Shown: positions 10,056-21,520, counted from the stretch's first letter. The stretch: DNA of 64,000 nt from Thalassotalea marina (GCF_014656435.1 NZ_BNCK01000001.1:248001-312000), one strand, 5' to 3'. The notes: a model not told the origin generated them from the sequence alone. Numbers and translations are program-made.

Positions 10056-10352
10056 TTGACCCAATTATCTATTAAAGCAAGCGATTCGCAATTACTGGTC
10101 TCGGGAGAATTAACCCGAGACCAGGTATCACGCGATTTTGAAAAAAGTTCTTACCAATTAATTAATGCGAAAAATCCTGTTATTAATTTAGCCGGGGTTT
10201 CTTTAGTTGATACTGCAGGGCTCGCTTGGTTGCTAGCTATGTTAGAACACGCAAGTAAACAAAACATTAACCTTCAATTTACTGAAATTCCTGCGAAGTT
10301 AGAGAATTTAGCAAAATTAAGTGGCGTCGCGGGTTTCTTGCCTGCTAAATAA
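10056..10352 (+). CDS. mlaB: STAS-domain subunit MlaB
   Basis: 98 residues starting at TTG 10056, with AGGAA just upstream. It is a lone STAS domain with the conserved strand/turn INLAGVSLVDTAGLAWLLAML. MlaB binds MlaF and stabilises the transporter. It sits in the usual place between mlaC and ibaG. Confidence 0.9.
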   Translation: MTQLSIKASDSQLLVSGELTRDQVSRDFEKSSYQLINAKNPVINLAGVSLVDTAGLAWLLAMLEHASKQNINLQFTEIPAKLENLAKLSGVAGFLPAK

Positions 10353-10391
10353 CCCCTATAATCTCGTTAATTTTACTATTTGGAGATACTA

Positions 10392-11935
<1,544 letters not shown>

Positions 11936-12005
11936 GTAACCTCAGGTTTGTATGAGAAATAGCACCTAGAAACGCATTGCTTATGCGAAGCTGAGGTTAA
12001 ATAAT

Positions 12006-12034
12006 TAATAAGGGAGCAAAATGCTCCCTTATTA
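12006..12034. terminator. Bidirectional hairpin between murA and degS
   Basis: A perfect 12-bp stem, TAATAAGGGAGC (12006-12017) with GCTCCCTTATTA (12023-12034), has a 5-base loop. It lies between the convergent murA and degS genes and includes the degS stop codon. A second nested structure precedes it (TAACCTCAG 11937-11945 with CTGAGGTTA 11991-11999). Confidence 0.75.
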
Positions 12035-13102
12035 GTCTTCACGTTTTTCTTGAATGGTCACTGGTATGTCTATCAGCTTGTTATTGCGATAAACCTTAAA
12101 GTTTAATACTGTACCAGGGCGTGTTTCAGCCACTAAATCAAGCGCATTAACGATAGTGGTAAACGGCTGATCGGCAATTTGTGTGACAATATCATTGATC
12201 CTTAAGCCAGCTAAATCTGCAGGTCCTTCAGGAGTTATCTCTGTAATTACAAACCCTTTAGGATCTCGGCTAATACTTTCACTGTTACCGCCTACACCTA
12301 ACCAACCTCGGGTTACTTTGCCATTTTCAATGATTTGACGCATCACTTTATAGGCCATTTGATATGGCACAGCAAAAAATATCCCTTGAATATCCAGTTG
12401 TGGATTTACCCCTTTAAATTGTCTTGAGTTAATGCCTACTAAAACACCGTTTGTGTCGACTAAAGCACCACCTGAATTACCTTCATTAATTGCTGCGTCC
12501 ATCTGTAAAAACTGTAAGTGATTAGTACTGCTTAAACCTGTTCTACCCGTTGCACTGATAATGCCTTGCGTGATGGTTTGTCCTAAATTTAACGGGTTGC
12601 CTATGGCCAATACAACATCACCAGCAAATGATTCTTGATCTGCTATTTGAGGAATAACAGGAAGATTAGTGGCATCTATTTTTAAGACGGCTAAATCTGT
12701 GTGAACGTCAAATCCAATCACTACGGCTGGAAATTCCTGACCATTTTGTAAATCTACTTTAATCTGGGCTGCATTTTGTACTACATGATAGTTCGTTAAC
12801 ATGTACCCATCAGCGTCCATAATGACACCTGAACCTAAACGGGTAACGCGCCTTGGTGCTCTTAAATAGGTTAAGTTGTTTTGAATTTCTTCAGAATAAA
12901 TATTAACGACGGCAGGACCTGCTCGTTGTACTGCTTTGGCATATGTTAGTGGAGCAGGATAAGACTCTTTAGCCTTAAACCAGTCCCACCAATTGGTATC
13001 ACTGTCTTGTATATCGGGAAAAACAACTAAAATGACAACAGCCAAAATAACGCCATAACTGACAGCGTTTAAAACATATTTTACAGAATCGAGAATTTTC
13101 AA
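12032..13102 (-). CDS. degS: Membrane-anchored serine protease DegS
   Basis: 356 residues. One N-terminal membrane segment (about residues 10-28) precedes a trypsin-like domain with the triad histidine in TNYHVV, aspartate in HTDLAVLKI and serine in NEGNSGGALVD. One PDZ domain covers about residues 255-350. A single PDZ plus an uncleaved anchor separates DegS from DegP/DegQ. It cleaves the anti-sigma factor RseA when outer-membrane proteins misfold. The gene lies downstream of the degQ-type gene on the same strand, as in E. coli. Confidence 0.94.
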   Translation of the reverse strand: MKILDSVKYVLNAVSYGVILAVVILVVFPDIQDSDTNWWDWFKAKESYPAPLTYAKAVQRAGPAVVNIYSEEIQNNLTYLRAPRRVTRLGSGVIMDADGYMLTNYHVVQNAAQIKVDLQNGQEFPAVVIGFDVHTDLAVLKIDATNLPVIPQIADQESFAGDVVLAIGNPLNLGQTITQGIISATGRTGLSSTNHLQFLQMDAAINEGNSGGALVDTNGVLVGINSRQFKGVNPQLDIQGIFFAVPYQMAYKVMRQIIENGKVTRGWLGVGGNSESISRDPKGFVITEITPEGPADLAGLRINDIVTQIADQPFTTIVNALDLVAETRPGTVLNFKVYRNNKLIDIPVTIQEKRED

Positions 13103-13186
13103 AGTAAGTGTTTTTAATTAATTATTTTTTTGCAAGATTAGCACAGGTTTTATTATTCAACCAAGACAAAAGCTAGGCAATAAAAC

Positions 13187-13216
13187 AAGAAAAGCGGCTA
13201 AAAAGCCGCTTTTCTT
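13187..13216 (-). terminator. Hairpin downstream of the degQ-type gene
   Basis: A perfect 13-bp stem AAGAAAAGCGGCT (13187-13199) with AGCCGCTTTTCTT (13204-13216) and a four-base A loop lies 14 bp after the protease stop on the minus strand. It is likely an intrinsic terminator or attenuator before degS. Confidence 0.75.
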
Positions 13217-13229
13217 CATTTGTACTAAG

Positions 13230-14582
13230 TTACTTAATACGGATAAACAAGTTAGAGTTTCCGCGAGCAATGTTTAACAGTGAAACGCTGCTTTCGTCTT
13301 GTAACAACTCTCGAAGTTCACCAATATTAGCGACCCGTTTTCTGTTAACACCTCTAATGATGTCACCTTTACGTAAACCAATCAGTGCTGCCGGAGTACC
13401 TGCTTCAACATCTGTCACATTGACACCAAAGCCCTGACTGTTGTTTTCTAAAGTCGCTCCTTCAAGCGCGCGATGAATGCTTGATGGTTCAATGTTGGCA
13501 CTGTCAGCTTTTTTCAGTACAACTTTGTAAACTTTTTTCTTACCGTTGGACTTTAATACTGTTAGCTCAACTTCGCTCCCTGCACCAATCGCACCGATTT
13601 TGCCTCTAAGTTCAGCAAAAGATTTGATTTTTTTACCGTTTACTTGGGTAATCACATCGCCGGCAACAATACCTGCTTCCTCAGCGGCAGAGTCTTTGGT
13701 TACTTCTTCAATGAAAGCACCTTGCGCTTCTTCTAGCTCCATGGCTTTAGCAAACTCGCCAGTAACACTGCGCCCTGAAACACCTAAAACACCACGGCGA
13801 ACTTCACCAAATTCGATGATTTGCTTAACTAGGCTTTGCACCATGTTACTTGGAATGGCAAAACCTATACCTACGTTGCCACCATTAGGCCCAATAATCG
13901 CGGTATTAATACCAATCAGTTCACCACGTAAGTTAATTAAGGCACCACCAGAATTACCGCTGTTAATTGCTGCATCAGTTTGGATAAAATCTTCAATGTT
14001 CTCAACGTTTAGGCCACTTCGACCTAAAGCACTGACAATACCTGAAGTTACTGTTTGACCTAATCCAAATGGACTACCAATCGCAACAGTAAAGTCACCA
14101 ACACGCAACTTGTCTGAGTCAGCTATTTTTACTTGAGTTAAACCATCAGCTTCTACTTGAAGCAACGCAATGTCGCTATTTTCGTCAGCACCAATTTTTT
14201 TAGCAGAAATCTGACGCCCATCTTTTAACGTGATCTGGATTTCATCGGCTTCTTTAACGACGTGATGGTTTGTAACTATATAGCCTTTTTCAGCGTCAAT
14301 AATGACTCCTGAGCCCAATCCTTGAAATGGTCGTTCTCTTGGTGCGTTTTGGCGAGGATTGCCAAAGAAAAATCTGAACGCATCAGGGACACTTTGCACT
14401 TCCTGTGTTCCTTTGACTGAAATGAGTACTACCGCTGGTGTCACATTTTCCAACATTGGTGCTAGGCTAGGTAACTGTTTACCATCAACCGAGAACGGTA
14501 AATTAGCGTAAGCCGGCAGCGTTGTCATCGCAAGTGAGCTGGAAAGTAAAACGCTACTCATCAAAACAGACATTTTCTTCAT
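13230..14582 (-). CDS. degQ: Periplasmic serine endoprotease, DegQ/DegP family
   Basis: 450 residues from ATG 14582, which has AGGAG upstream and a signal peptide ending in LPAYA; the frame extends 12 codons further upstream. The protease triad sits in TNHHVV, NSDIALLQV and NSGNSGGALINLRGE. Two PDZ domains follow, each carrying a GDVI/GDII turn. Two PDZ domains make it a DegP/DegQ-type quality-control protease. I choose degQ because of the adjacency to degS and zapG; distinguishing it from degP by sequence alone is not secure. Confidence 0.9.
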   Translation of the reverse strand: MKKMSVLMSSVLLSSSLAMTTLPAYANLPFSVDGKQLPSLAPMLENVTPAVVLISVKGTQEVQSVPDAFRFFFGNPRQNAPRERPFQGLGSGVIIDAEKGYIVTNHHVVKEADEIQITLKDGRQISAKKIGADENSDIALLQVEADGLTQVKIADSDKLRVGDFTVAIGSPFGLGQTVTSGIVSALGRSGLNVENIEDFIQTDAAINSGNSGGALINLRGELIGINTAIIGPNGGNVGIGFAIPSNMVQSLVKQIIEFGEVRRGVLGVSGRSVTGEFAKAMELEEAQGAFIEEVTKDSAAEEAGIVAGDVITQVNGKKIKSFAELRGKIGAIGAGSEVELTVLKSNGKKKVYKVVLKKADSANIEPSSIHRALEGATLENNSQGFGVNVTDVEAGTPAALIGLRKGDIIRGVNRKRVANIGELRELLQDESSVSLLNIARGNSNLFIRIK

Positions 14583-14647
14583 ATTAGAGATTTCTCCTAC
14601 TTTCATATAGATACCCAATAACTGACTGTGAACTGTGGGTTTAGTTC

Positions 14648-15112
14648 CTAGTTTTGTTTTTCGTTATTTGTAACAGCTTGTGTATTATCAGCAAACAAAC
14701 CGCTTGCTTGTCCTGAATAATCAAGTGGTGCTTCTGTAATGCTTTCATCTTTTTTACGCACTTCTTTGGCATGACGTAATGCCACTGTTTGCGCTAATTG
14801 CTCTTGTGTTTCTTTTGAGAAAAACGGCATGATGTTTTCTTCTGAAGGAGTAGCACGCTGCAGCAATTTAGTACTTTGCTCCATTTGTTTCATAGCTTTT
14901 TGACAGGTTTCATTCATTTGATCTAGCAATTTTGTTGAGTTGTCTAAGTGTTCTGCAACGTCAACCTTGTATTGTTCTAGAGAAGCCTGAGCTGAATTAG
15001 CTTTTTCCGCCAAACTTTTATTTTCTTTGCTTGATGCTGAAAAAAGTGCATTAGCAACATAACCAATAGTAGCACCTACGGCAAAAATAATAATTCCGAC
15101 CACTATATCCAT
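14648..15112 (-). CDS. zapG: ZapG/YhcB, DUF1043 cell-division protein
   Basis: 154 residues. An N-terminal membrane segment (VVGIIIFAVGATIGYVANAL) precedes a long coiled coil of about 70 residues and a polar tail. The conserved block PFFSKETQEQLAQTVALRHAK resembles YhcB. YhcB/ZapG links divisome, envelope growth and lipid homeostasis. It lies upstream of the degQ-type gene and is divergent from zapE, the usual neighbour. Confidence 0.88.
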   Translation of the reverse strand: MDIVVGIIIFAVGATIGYVANALFSASSKENKSLAEKANSAQASLEQYKVDVAEHLDNSTKLLDQMNETCQKAMKQMEQSTKLLQRATPSEENIMPFFSKETQEQLAQTVALRHAKEVRKKDESITEAPLDYSGQASGLFADNTQAVTNNEKQN

Positions 15113-15272
15113 AACATTTACCTTCTTAAATTACTGCGCAAAATTGTATTCGCGGAAAAAATTGGTGAAAATAGAGAGTATCACACTAAGCTTAAAATAC
15201 ATGAAAACTAAATAGGTATATTGATCATGTTTTTCAAGCTTATTTTTATTTTCTCCAACACTTGAAACCAAA

Positions 15273-16388
15273 ATGATTCAGTTATCTCCATTAGACAAGT
15301 ATAAACAAGATCTCGAAAGAGATGACTTTCAATATGACCAAGCGCAAGAAAACGCGGTTAAACACTTACAGCGCTTGTATGAAGATTTGCAGAATAAACC
15401 ACTACCCGTTACCGGATTTAAAAAGGTACTAAACCGCTGGAAACGTGTTGTTGGCAGCGCTGAGGTTAAACAATTAAAAGGTCTTTATTTTTGGGGCGGT
15501 GTTGGCCGTGGTAAAACCTACTTAGTCGATACCTTTTACGAATGTCTACCATTTGAAAATAAAATGCGGGTGCACTTTCATCGCTTTATGCACCGAGTTC
15601 ATGAAGAAATGAAAACCTTATCAGGACAATCAGATCCATTAAAAATTATCGCCAAACGTTTTGCTGATGAAACTTGCATCATATGTTTTGACGAGTTTTT
15701 TGTTTCTGACATCACAGATGCGATGATTTTAGGAACACTTTTTCAAGAGTTGTTTGCACATAATGTTACGCTGGTAGCCACGTCAAATATTATTCCTGAC
15801 GAGCTATATCGCAATGGTTTACAACGAGCGCGATTTTTACCTGCGATTAAACTGATCAATGAAAACTGTGAAGTGGTCAACGTAGATAGCGGCGTTGACT
15901 ATCGTTTAAGAACATTAGAGCAAGCTGAGATTTATCATCATCCCCTTGATGAACAAGCATCGTTGAATTTACACAAATACTTTAAACAACTGTCCGTTGA
16001 AGAAGGCTGTCCTAATGCGGTGATTGAAATTAATCATCGACCATTACAAAGCATTGAAGCTGCCGATGGTGTGGCACATTTTGATTTTACGGTGTTATGT
16101 GAGTCAGCAAGAAGTCAAGGTGACTATATGGAACTCAGCAAAGAGTATCACACCATATTGTTGGCTAATGTAAAACAGATGAATGTTGACTGTGATGACG
16201 CCGCAAGACGTTTTATCGCCCTTGTTGATGAGTTCTATGAACGTCATGTAAAACTTATCATATCGGCACAAGTGCCAATGGAGAATTTATATAGTCATGG
16301 CGGGTTAGAATTTGAATTTAAGCGTTGCTTAAGTCGTTTACAAGAAATGCAATCGCACGACTATTTAGCGCTTGAGCACTTGCCTTAG
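15273..16388 (+). CDS. zapE: Cell division ATPase ZapE (AFG1 family)
   Basis: 371 residues. P-loop GGVGRGKTYLVDTFYE lies near residues 72-87, Walker B IICFDEFFVSD follows, and then the AFG1-typical ATSNIIPDELYRNGLQRARFLPAI. ZapE associates with the Z-ring under oxygen-limited or high-temperature growth. It is divergent from zapG with a 160-bp gap that must hold both promoters. Confidence 0.94.
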   Translation: MIQLSPLDKYKQDLERDDFQYDQAQENAVKHLQRLYEDLQNKPLPVTGFKKVLNRWKRVVGSAEVKQLKGLYFWGGVGRGKTYLVDTFYECLPFENKMRVHFHRFMHRVHEEMKTLSGQSDPLKIIAKRFADETCIICFDEFFVSDITDAMILGTLFQELFAHNVTLVATSNIIPDELYRNGLQRARFLPAIKLINENCEVVNVDSGVDYRLRTLEQAEIYHHPLDEQASLNLHKYFKQLSVEEGCPNAVIEINHRPLQSIEAADGVAHFDFTVLCESARSQGDYMELSKEYHTILLANVKQMNVDCDDAARRFIALVDEFYERHVKLIISAQVPMENLYSHGGLEFEFKRCLSRLQEMQSHDYLALEHLP

Positions 16389-16501
16389 TGAGCTTGTAAA
16401 TATTTTTTGTCGTTTTTTATCTAGTAAAAAAAGTATTGGGCTAGACGTTAGTACATATAATCGGTAAAAGTAGTACAACAAAGCGACAAAAAGGAATAAT
16501 A

Positions 16502-17821
16502 ATGACCAAGTTACTACCTCTAGCCCTAAGTATTGCCTTAAGCTTAGGTTCGGTAAGTGCAGCAGCTGATAATATTTCAAATGAAGTATCAGCAGATTAC
16601 AACAAACATCTGGGCGCGCTGTGGGATCACTTTCATCGTCATCCTGAACTTTCATTGATGGAATTTCAAACCGCTAAACGTTTAGCAAAGGAATTAAAAA
16701 ACGCTGGATTTGACGTTACCGAAAATATAGGTGGTACGGGTATTGTCGCCATGATGAAAAATGGTGACGGCCCTATGGTGATGATGCGTGCCGATATGGA
16801 TGGTTTACCTGTGGTGGAACAGTCAGGATTAGCCAACGCTTCTACCGCTAAAATGACCGACTGGGATGGCAACGAAGTTGGTGTCATGCATGCTTGTGGT
16901 CACGATGTACATATCACCAGTTTAGTTGGTACTGCGCGTTACATGGCAAAACACAAGGATAAATGGTCAGGTACATTAATGTTAATTGGCCAACCTGCCG
17001 AAGAGCGTGGTCCCGGTGCATCTGCCATGATGGATGACAATATTTGGCAAACATTTGGGCAACCTGATTATGCCTTTGCTTTTCATGTTGATGCCGGCTC
17101 AGAAGCAGGAAAAATCACCGTTGATGAAGGCTCTCCTTATGCAGGTGCAGATACGGTAGATATTATTGTTCATGGTATTGGGGCACACGGGGCTTACCCT
17201 CACAAAGGCAAAGACCCTATCGTTATTGCTTCACAAATAGTGAATAACCTGCAAACCATCGTTAGCCGAGAGCTTGCACCGCGTGATGCTGGTGTTATTA
17301 CTGTTGGCGCTTTTCACTCTGGTACTAAACACAACATTATTTCCGATCAAGCTCATTTACAGCTAACCGTTAGAAGCCTAAATCCTCGAGTGCGTGAGCA
17401 GTTACTTACTGCAATTGACAGAGTTGCAAAAGGTACAGCAAGAACTGCTGGTATGCCTGAAGATAAATTGCCCGAGGTGAAAGTGAGTGAATTTTCATTC
17501 CCGCCAACATTTAACGATAAAAAGTTAGCGCAACGTGTAAAAGGTGTTTTAACCAGCAAAATGGGCACTGAAGCGTTAGTACCACCAAATCGCTTAGGTA
17601 TGGGGGCGGAAGACTTTGGCTTTTTTACCACTGAACCATACATTCCTAGTGTTTATTTTTCAGTTGGTGGGACACCTGCACAAGACTTCGAGCGTGCTAA
17701 AAATGGTGGCCCTGCGGTGCCAAGCCATCACAGCCCATTATTTAAAATATCGCCAGAGCCTTCGGTGACCAAAGGTGTAGAAGCAACCGTGCATATATTG
17801 TTAGATTTACTGCAAAAATAG
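16502..17821 (+). CDS. Secreted M20-family metallopeptidase/amidohydrolase
   Basis: 439 residues with a signal peptide (cleavage near SAAAD, residue 22) and AAGGA before the ATG. Motifs of the M20D aminoacylase/carboxypeptidase group are clear: HRHPELSLMEFQTAKRLA, MRADMDGLPV, the metal site MHACGHDVHI, and the catalytic glutamates in PAEERGPG. A dimerisation domain sits in the middle (HGIGAHGAYPHKGKDPI). It probably hydrolyses N-acyl amino acids or peptides in the periplasm; the substrate is unknown. It is a single-gene unit. Confidence 0.88.
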   Translation: MTKLLPLALSIALSLGSVSAAADNISNEVSADYNKHLGALWDHFHRHPELSLMEFQTAKRLAKELKNAGFDVTENIGGTGIVAMMKNGDGPMVMMRADMDGLPVVEQSGLANASTAKMTDWDGNEVGVMHACGHDVHITSLVGTARYMAKHKDKWSGTLMLIGQPAEERGPGASAMMDDNIWQTFGQPDYAFAFHVDAGSEAGKITVDEGSPYAGADTVDIIVHGIGAHGAYPHKGKDPIVIASQIVNNLQTIVSRELAPRDAGVITVGAFHSGTKHNIISDQAHLQLTVRSLNPRVREQLLTAIDRVAKGTARTAGMPEDKLPEVKVSEFSFPPTFNDKKLAQRVKGVLTSKMGTEALVPPNRLGMGAEDFGFFTTEPYIPSVYFSVGGTPAQDFERAKNGGPAVPSHHSPLFKISPEPSVTKGVEATVHILLDLLQK

Positions 17822-17831
17822 CACGTATAAA

Positions 17832-17859
17832 GTGGAGCTAAGTTATTTTTTAGCTCCAC
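17832..17859. terminator. Hairpin between the M20 hydrolase and glrR
   Basis: A perfect 10-bp stem GTGGAGCTAA (17832-17841) with TTAGCTCCAC (17850-17859) lies between two convergent genes. T-tracts are short, so termination strength is uncertain. Confidence 0.55.
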
Positions 17860-17898
17860 AATGCCACTGAGCAAAATCATTACTGGCCAATATATCTC

Positions 17899-19275
17899 TT
17901 ATTCTTCTTCAGTTTCCCTAAACTTACTGGCATCTAAATGATGTTTGTTTAATAGCTTATAAAATTCAGTACGATTTCGTTGAGCAATGCGCGCTGCTTG
18001 CGACACGTTACCTGCGGTAATTTTTAAAAGCTTAGATAAATATTCATGTTCAAAGTGATCACGCGCTTCTTGGAAGGAAGGTAATTGAGACGTCCTATCC
18101 CTCAGTGCATTGCGTACTAAGGTTTCGCTGATCAGCGGTTCAGTTGACAAGGCGACACTGTGTTCAATCACATTTTGCAATTGACGAATATTGCCAGGCC
18201 AAGGAGCACTGATTAGTTGTTCCATGGCTTCTTTGGTAAATCCATTAATGGGGCGCTTAGTATTTTGATTACAAAGCTGTAAAAAATGGTTTGCTAACAG
18301 CGGAATGTCTTCACGTCTGTCGCTAAGGGGTGGCAATGACAATTCCACAACGTTTAAGCGGTAATATAAATCTTCTCGAAACTCGTTATTCGCTATCGCT
18401 TTTTGTAAGTTTTGGTGAGTCGCAGCAATGATCCTCACATCTACCGGAATCGAGCTAGTACTGCCAACTGGGCGAATTTCTCTTTCCTGCAGTGCCCTTA
18501 GTAGCTTAACTTGGAAGTTCATTGGCATATCGCCAATTTCATCGAGAAACAAGGTCCCGCCATCTGATGCTTCAAATAACCCAACATGATTTTGTTCTGC
18601 GCCGGTAAAAGCGCCTTTTTTATGGCCAAAAAGTTCTGACTCAAGCAATTGTTCTGGAATGGCTGCGCAGTTAATGGCGGTAAAAGGGTGGTCGTGTCGT
18701 TCACTAGCTAAATGAATTGCTTTCGCCAGTAGCTCTTTACCGGTACCACTTTGGCTGTTGATCAAAACACTGAAGTCGCTTTGTGCCACTTGTTGAGCTT
18801 GTTGCAACAAAGATGTCATGACCGCACTTCGACTAATAATTTGCTGTCGCCAAGTATTTGTACCTTCAGCTTGATCAAAGTCGGGTGATTGTGGCTGCAA
18901 TTGAATCGCCTGTTGTACCGTATCCAGTAACTCTTGGCTTTCAAAAGGCTTAGTGAGAAAGCTAAAAACCCCTTGCTTAGTTGCGTGAATAGCATCGGGA
19001 ATTGTGCCATGAGCCGTCATAATTATCACTGGAAGATTAGGCTGCGTAGCGCGTATTTTTTCAAACAATGCCATGCCATCCATGCCTTCCATGCGCAAAT
19101 CACTAATAACCAATTGAACCGTTTGGCTGGCCAAAATACTCAATGCTTGTTTGGCATGTTCAGCAGAATGAACTTGGTACCCTGCGGCAGTTAATCGAAT
19201 GCTGATCAAACGAAGTAAACTTGGGTCATCGTCAACAACTAATATATGGTCTTTTTTAGTTTCTTCAGTGGTCAT
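17899..19275 (-). CDS. glrR: Sigma-54-dependent response regulator GlrR (QseF)
   Basis: 458 residues. The receiver domain (1-125) has phospho-acceptor Asp59 ([13 protein letters not shown]). The AAA+ domain (about 140-370) has the sigma-54 contact loop GAFTGA at 221-226 and Walker [10 protein letters not shown], and a Fis-type helix-turn-helix ends in [19 protein letters not shown], nearly identical to E. coli GlrR. The first P-loop glycine is replaced by serine (Ser174 in NSQSGTGKE). It overlaps the lipoprotein gene by 4 bp. In enterobacteria GlrR drives glmY and rpoE from sites TGTC-N10-GACA; matching sites occur at 21306 and 21428. Confidence 0.95.
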   Translation of the reverse strand: MTTEETKKDHILVVDDDPSLLRLISIRLTAAGYQVHSAEHAKQALSILASQTVQLVISDLRMEGMDGMALFEKIRATQPNLPVIIMTAHGTIPDAIHATKQGVFSFLTKPFESQELLDTVQQAIQLQPQSPDFDQAEGTNTWRQQIISRSAVMTSLLQQAQQVAQSDFSVLINSQSGTGKELLAKAIHLASERHDHPFTAINCAAIPEQLLESELFGHKKGAFTGAEQNHVGLFEASDGGTLFLDEIGDMPMNFQVKLLRALQEREIRPVGSTSSIPVDVRIIAATHQNLQKAIANNEFREDLYYRLNVVELSLPPLSDRREDIPLLANHFLQLCNQNTKRPINGFTKEAMEQLISAPWPGNIRQLQNVIEHSVALSTEPLISETLVRNALRDRTSQLPSFQEARDHFEHEYLSKLLKITAGNVSQAARIAQRNRTEFYKLLNKHHLDASKFRETEEE

Positions 19276-19775
19276 AGGCTCTGCTGCTGTATGGTTTGTT
19301 CAATGCGCTTTAATTGCTCAATTTTATCGTTTAACCGTATATTTTCTTGCGTTTGTTTATCCAACGCCTGTGTTAAGTCTTTGATGCGCGATTTAGACTG
19401 ATGATTTTGATTGAGCTGAATGATTAAGCCGTTTAGCTGTTCTCTTAATGAGGTCACAAAGGCAAGATCTTCAACATTGATTTGGTATTCAGCTACCTGA
19501 TTTAAATAGCTTTTAGCTGTGTATGGGTTGTATTCTGGCTTATTACTCATGGTATGCAATACCGCTAACTTAATTGCAGATTCATGAGGAGTAATAGCGA
19601 GTTGTTGTTTTTGCCATGTTAACTCTTGAGAAAATTGTTCGCTGGTATATCCCTTTACCGCAAGATAATAATCACCTATTGGGATGCGCTTTAATTGATT
19701 GTCTGTTGACTGACAACCCGAGGTTAACATGAGCAATAAACTGATCAGAGCCAGTTTTAATGTGTGCTTATTCAT
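19272..19775 (-). CDS. Lipoprotein of the glrKR operon, QseG-like
   Basis: 167 residues with a lipoprotein signal (hydrophobic core then LTSGCQST; lipid-modified cysteine near residue 21). The C-terminal half is a predicted coiled coil (residues about 115-165, rich in Q/K/E with heptad leucines). Position between kinase and regulator matches qseG/yfhG of E. coli, whose product stimulates the kinase at the envelope. Sequence similarity to QseG is weak by eye, so the call rests on operon position, lipobox and length. Confidence 0.75.
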   Translation of the reverse strand: MNKHTLKLALISLLLMLTSGCQSTDNQLKRIPIGDYYLAVKGYTSEQFSQELTWQKQQLAITPHESAIKLAVLHTMSNKPEYNPYTAKSYLNQVAEYQINVEDLAFVTSLREQLNGLIIQLNQNHQSKSRIKDLTQALDKQTQENIRLNDKIEQLKRIEQTIQQQSL

Positions 19776-19785
19776 ATAGATTTGT

Positions 19786-21243
19786 CTAATCCTTTTTTAA
19801 AGGCAAGGTTAACTTGACAGTTAACCCTCGAACTCTTGGTTCATTGAGTAGTTCTATGCTTCCTTGCAAGCGTCTAACTAACTCTTTTACTATGGTTAAC
19901 CCTAAGCCGCTACTTTTTATTGCTGAATTATCTGGTGCTGGGCCCTGATAAAATGCGTCGAATACTTTGCTTTGGTTATGTTCAGAAATACCAGGCCCTT
20001 GATCTGATAACAACATCACCACTTTATCACTGTGTTTTTTTATGGTTAATGTAATCTCGCCTGATTCCGGTGAGTATTTTATCGCGTTTGATAACAGGTT
20101 ATCAAAGATGACAGACAATTGTTTATAGTTTGTTTCAATTTGGCAGGTTTCACCCGAGATCGTGGTGATAAGTTTTTTCGCCTGACAGTCTAGTTTACGT
20201 TGCTCTAAGCATTCTTGATAAACTGAGGTTATTTCTATTGATTGCAACTGCGACAAACTTGTTGAGTCGAGCACAATATTAAAATCGAGTAAGTCCTCTA
20301 TTAACATTTGTAAACGAGACACATTGCTGCGAATAATATTGGTGACCTCTTGCTGTGCCTCGTTTAACTCTCCAACACTATTATCGTATAGCAGCTCTGT
20401 TCCCTCTCGAATAGCCGCTAATGGCGTTTTTAATTCATGAGAAATATGACGGATAAAACTCGACTTTTGCATTTCCAGCTGTTGTAACTGCACTCGCATT
20501 TGCTCTAATGCATGGCCAATGGCTAGCACTTCTTGTGCACCGGAATAATGAATGGCTTGATCAAACTTACCTTGTTCCAACCGGCCAATCTGGAGGGATA
20601 ACGCTTCTAGAGGTTTAGCAATGATTAAAGTGAATATTGCTGCAGCTACTAAGGAAAAAGGAATAATGATCAAAGTATTGAGTAAGGTGCCTTGTGTATT
20701 GGTTGCTGTTTCTTGAACCTGAGTTACCTTATTATCAATTAATTCTGCATTGAGCTGACTAATTTCCTGCTGCAATTGATTAATTTGTGCATAATTTATT
20801 TGCACTTGCTCAACACTAGGTAGAGGGCTTTCAGTCAATACATGGCTCAACGTGGTTAAATGTTGGGTTAACTGTTCAACTTTTTCATTTAATAATTGGT
20901 GTGATAGCTCATTACCTATATCGAAGAGCAATTGCAGTAATTCATCTTTTTGCACCATAAATCGATCGAGAATGTCTTTTTCTTGCAAGATCAAATACTG
21001 ACTATTTGTCCGCTGCAGCTGGATCAGTGACTGATATAGCGCTCTGTCTTTATCTGTTATCCAGGCAACATCAACGATGCTTTCCGCGCTTTTACTGGCA
21101 AGAGCGTTAATTTGGTTACTGCCATAAAGCAACACAAATATTAACGGTAGTATCGCGGCACTTAATCCAATAAAGGTTAACGTTTTAATCGAAATGGAAT
21201 TTCGTACGCTTTGCGTCTGTTTATCCTTAGGAGTTGAAAACAA
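19786..21243 (-). CDS. glrK: Sensor histidine kinase GlrK (QseE)
   Basis: 485 residues from TTG 21243, with AGGA seven bases upstream. Membrane segments at about 21-41 and 189-209 enclose a helical periplasmic domain. A HAMP region (about 210-260), dimerisation/phosphoacceptor domain with His269 (IRHISHELKTPLAAI) and a Bergerat-fold ATPase (N box NLLSNAIKYSP, G1 LLSDQGPGI, GLGLTIVKELV) follow. It phosphorylates GlrR. It heads a three-gene operon with the lipoprotein and glrR. The divergent upstream region carries GlrR-type sites. Confidence 0.93.
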   Translation of the reverse strand: MFSTPKDKQTQSVRNSISIKTLTFIGLSAAILPLIFVLLYGSNQINALASKSAESIVDVAWITDKDRALYQSLIQLQRTNSQYLILQEKDILDRFMVQKDELLQLLFDIGNELSHQLLNEKVEQLTQHLTTLSHVLTESPLPSVEQVQINYAQINQLQQEISQLNAELIDNKVTQVQETATNTQGTLLNTLIIIPFSLVAAAIFTLIIAKPLEALSLQIGRLEQGKFDQAIHYSGAQEVLAIGHALEQMRVQLQQLEMQKSSFIRHISHELKTPLAAIREGTELLYDNSVGELNEAQQEVTNIIRSNVSRLQMLIEDLLDFNIVLDSTSLSQLQSIEITSVYQECLEQRKLDCQAKKLITTISGETCQIETNYKQLSVIFDNLLSNAIKYSPESGEITLTIKKHSDKVVMLLSDQGPGISEHNQSKVFDAFYQGPAPDNSAIKSSGLGLTIVKELVRRLQGSIELLNEPRVRGLTVKLTLPLKKD

Positions 21244-21305
21244 AGGCTTGTCCTATCACAAATATCTGTGCGTATTTTTACGCTATTTAGGTGACTTTAC
21301 AATGC

Positions 21306-21323
21306 TGTCGCCAAATGGCAACA
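21306..21323. promoter_or_regulatory. Putative GlrR binding site 1
   Basis: TGTCGCCAAATGGCAACA is an imperfect palindrome that fits the enterobacterial GlrR motif TGTC-N10-GACA at seven of eight fixed bases. The centre lies about 230 bp upstream of the predicted sigma-54 start and about 70 bp upstream of glrK on the other side. Confidence 0.65.
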
Positions 21324-21427
21324 AAAGGTGTTACTCTACAGGTTGTAACTTAAGTTGTTGAATATTAGGTATAAAAAGTTTTTTGTTGTATGTGAAAGTG
21401 ATGGATTTATTTATTAATTAAAAAACC

Positions 21428-21445
21428 TGTCGCCATTTGGCAACA
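21428..21445. promoter_or_regulatory. Putative GlrR binding site 2
   Basis: TGTCGCCATTTGGCAACA differs from site 1 at only two central positions and lies 122 bp from it. Its centre is about 110 bp upstream of the predicted sigma-54 start, a typical enhancer distance. Confidence 0.65.
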
Positions 21446-21520
21446 CTTTGATGGTGGTTTTACAGGGGGAAAATTAAGTTGCTTAGGTTAAGTTGTTGTA
21501 AAATATGAATTAATAAACTT

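Noticed and set aside
13546-14058. 170-codon open frame on the plus strand
   Set aside because: It lies antisense inside the degQ-type protease gene, whose protein is clearly conserved.
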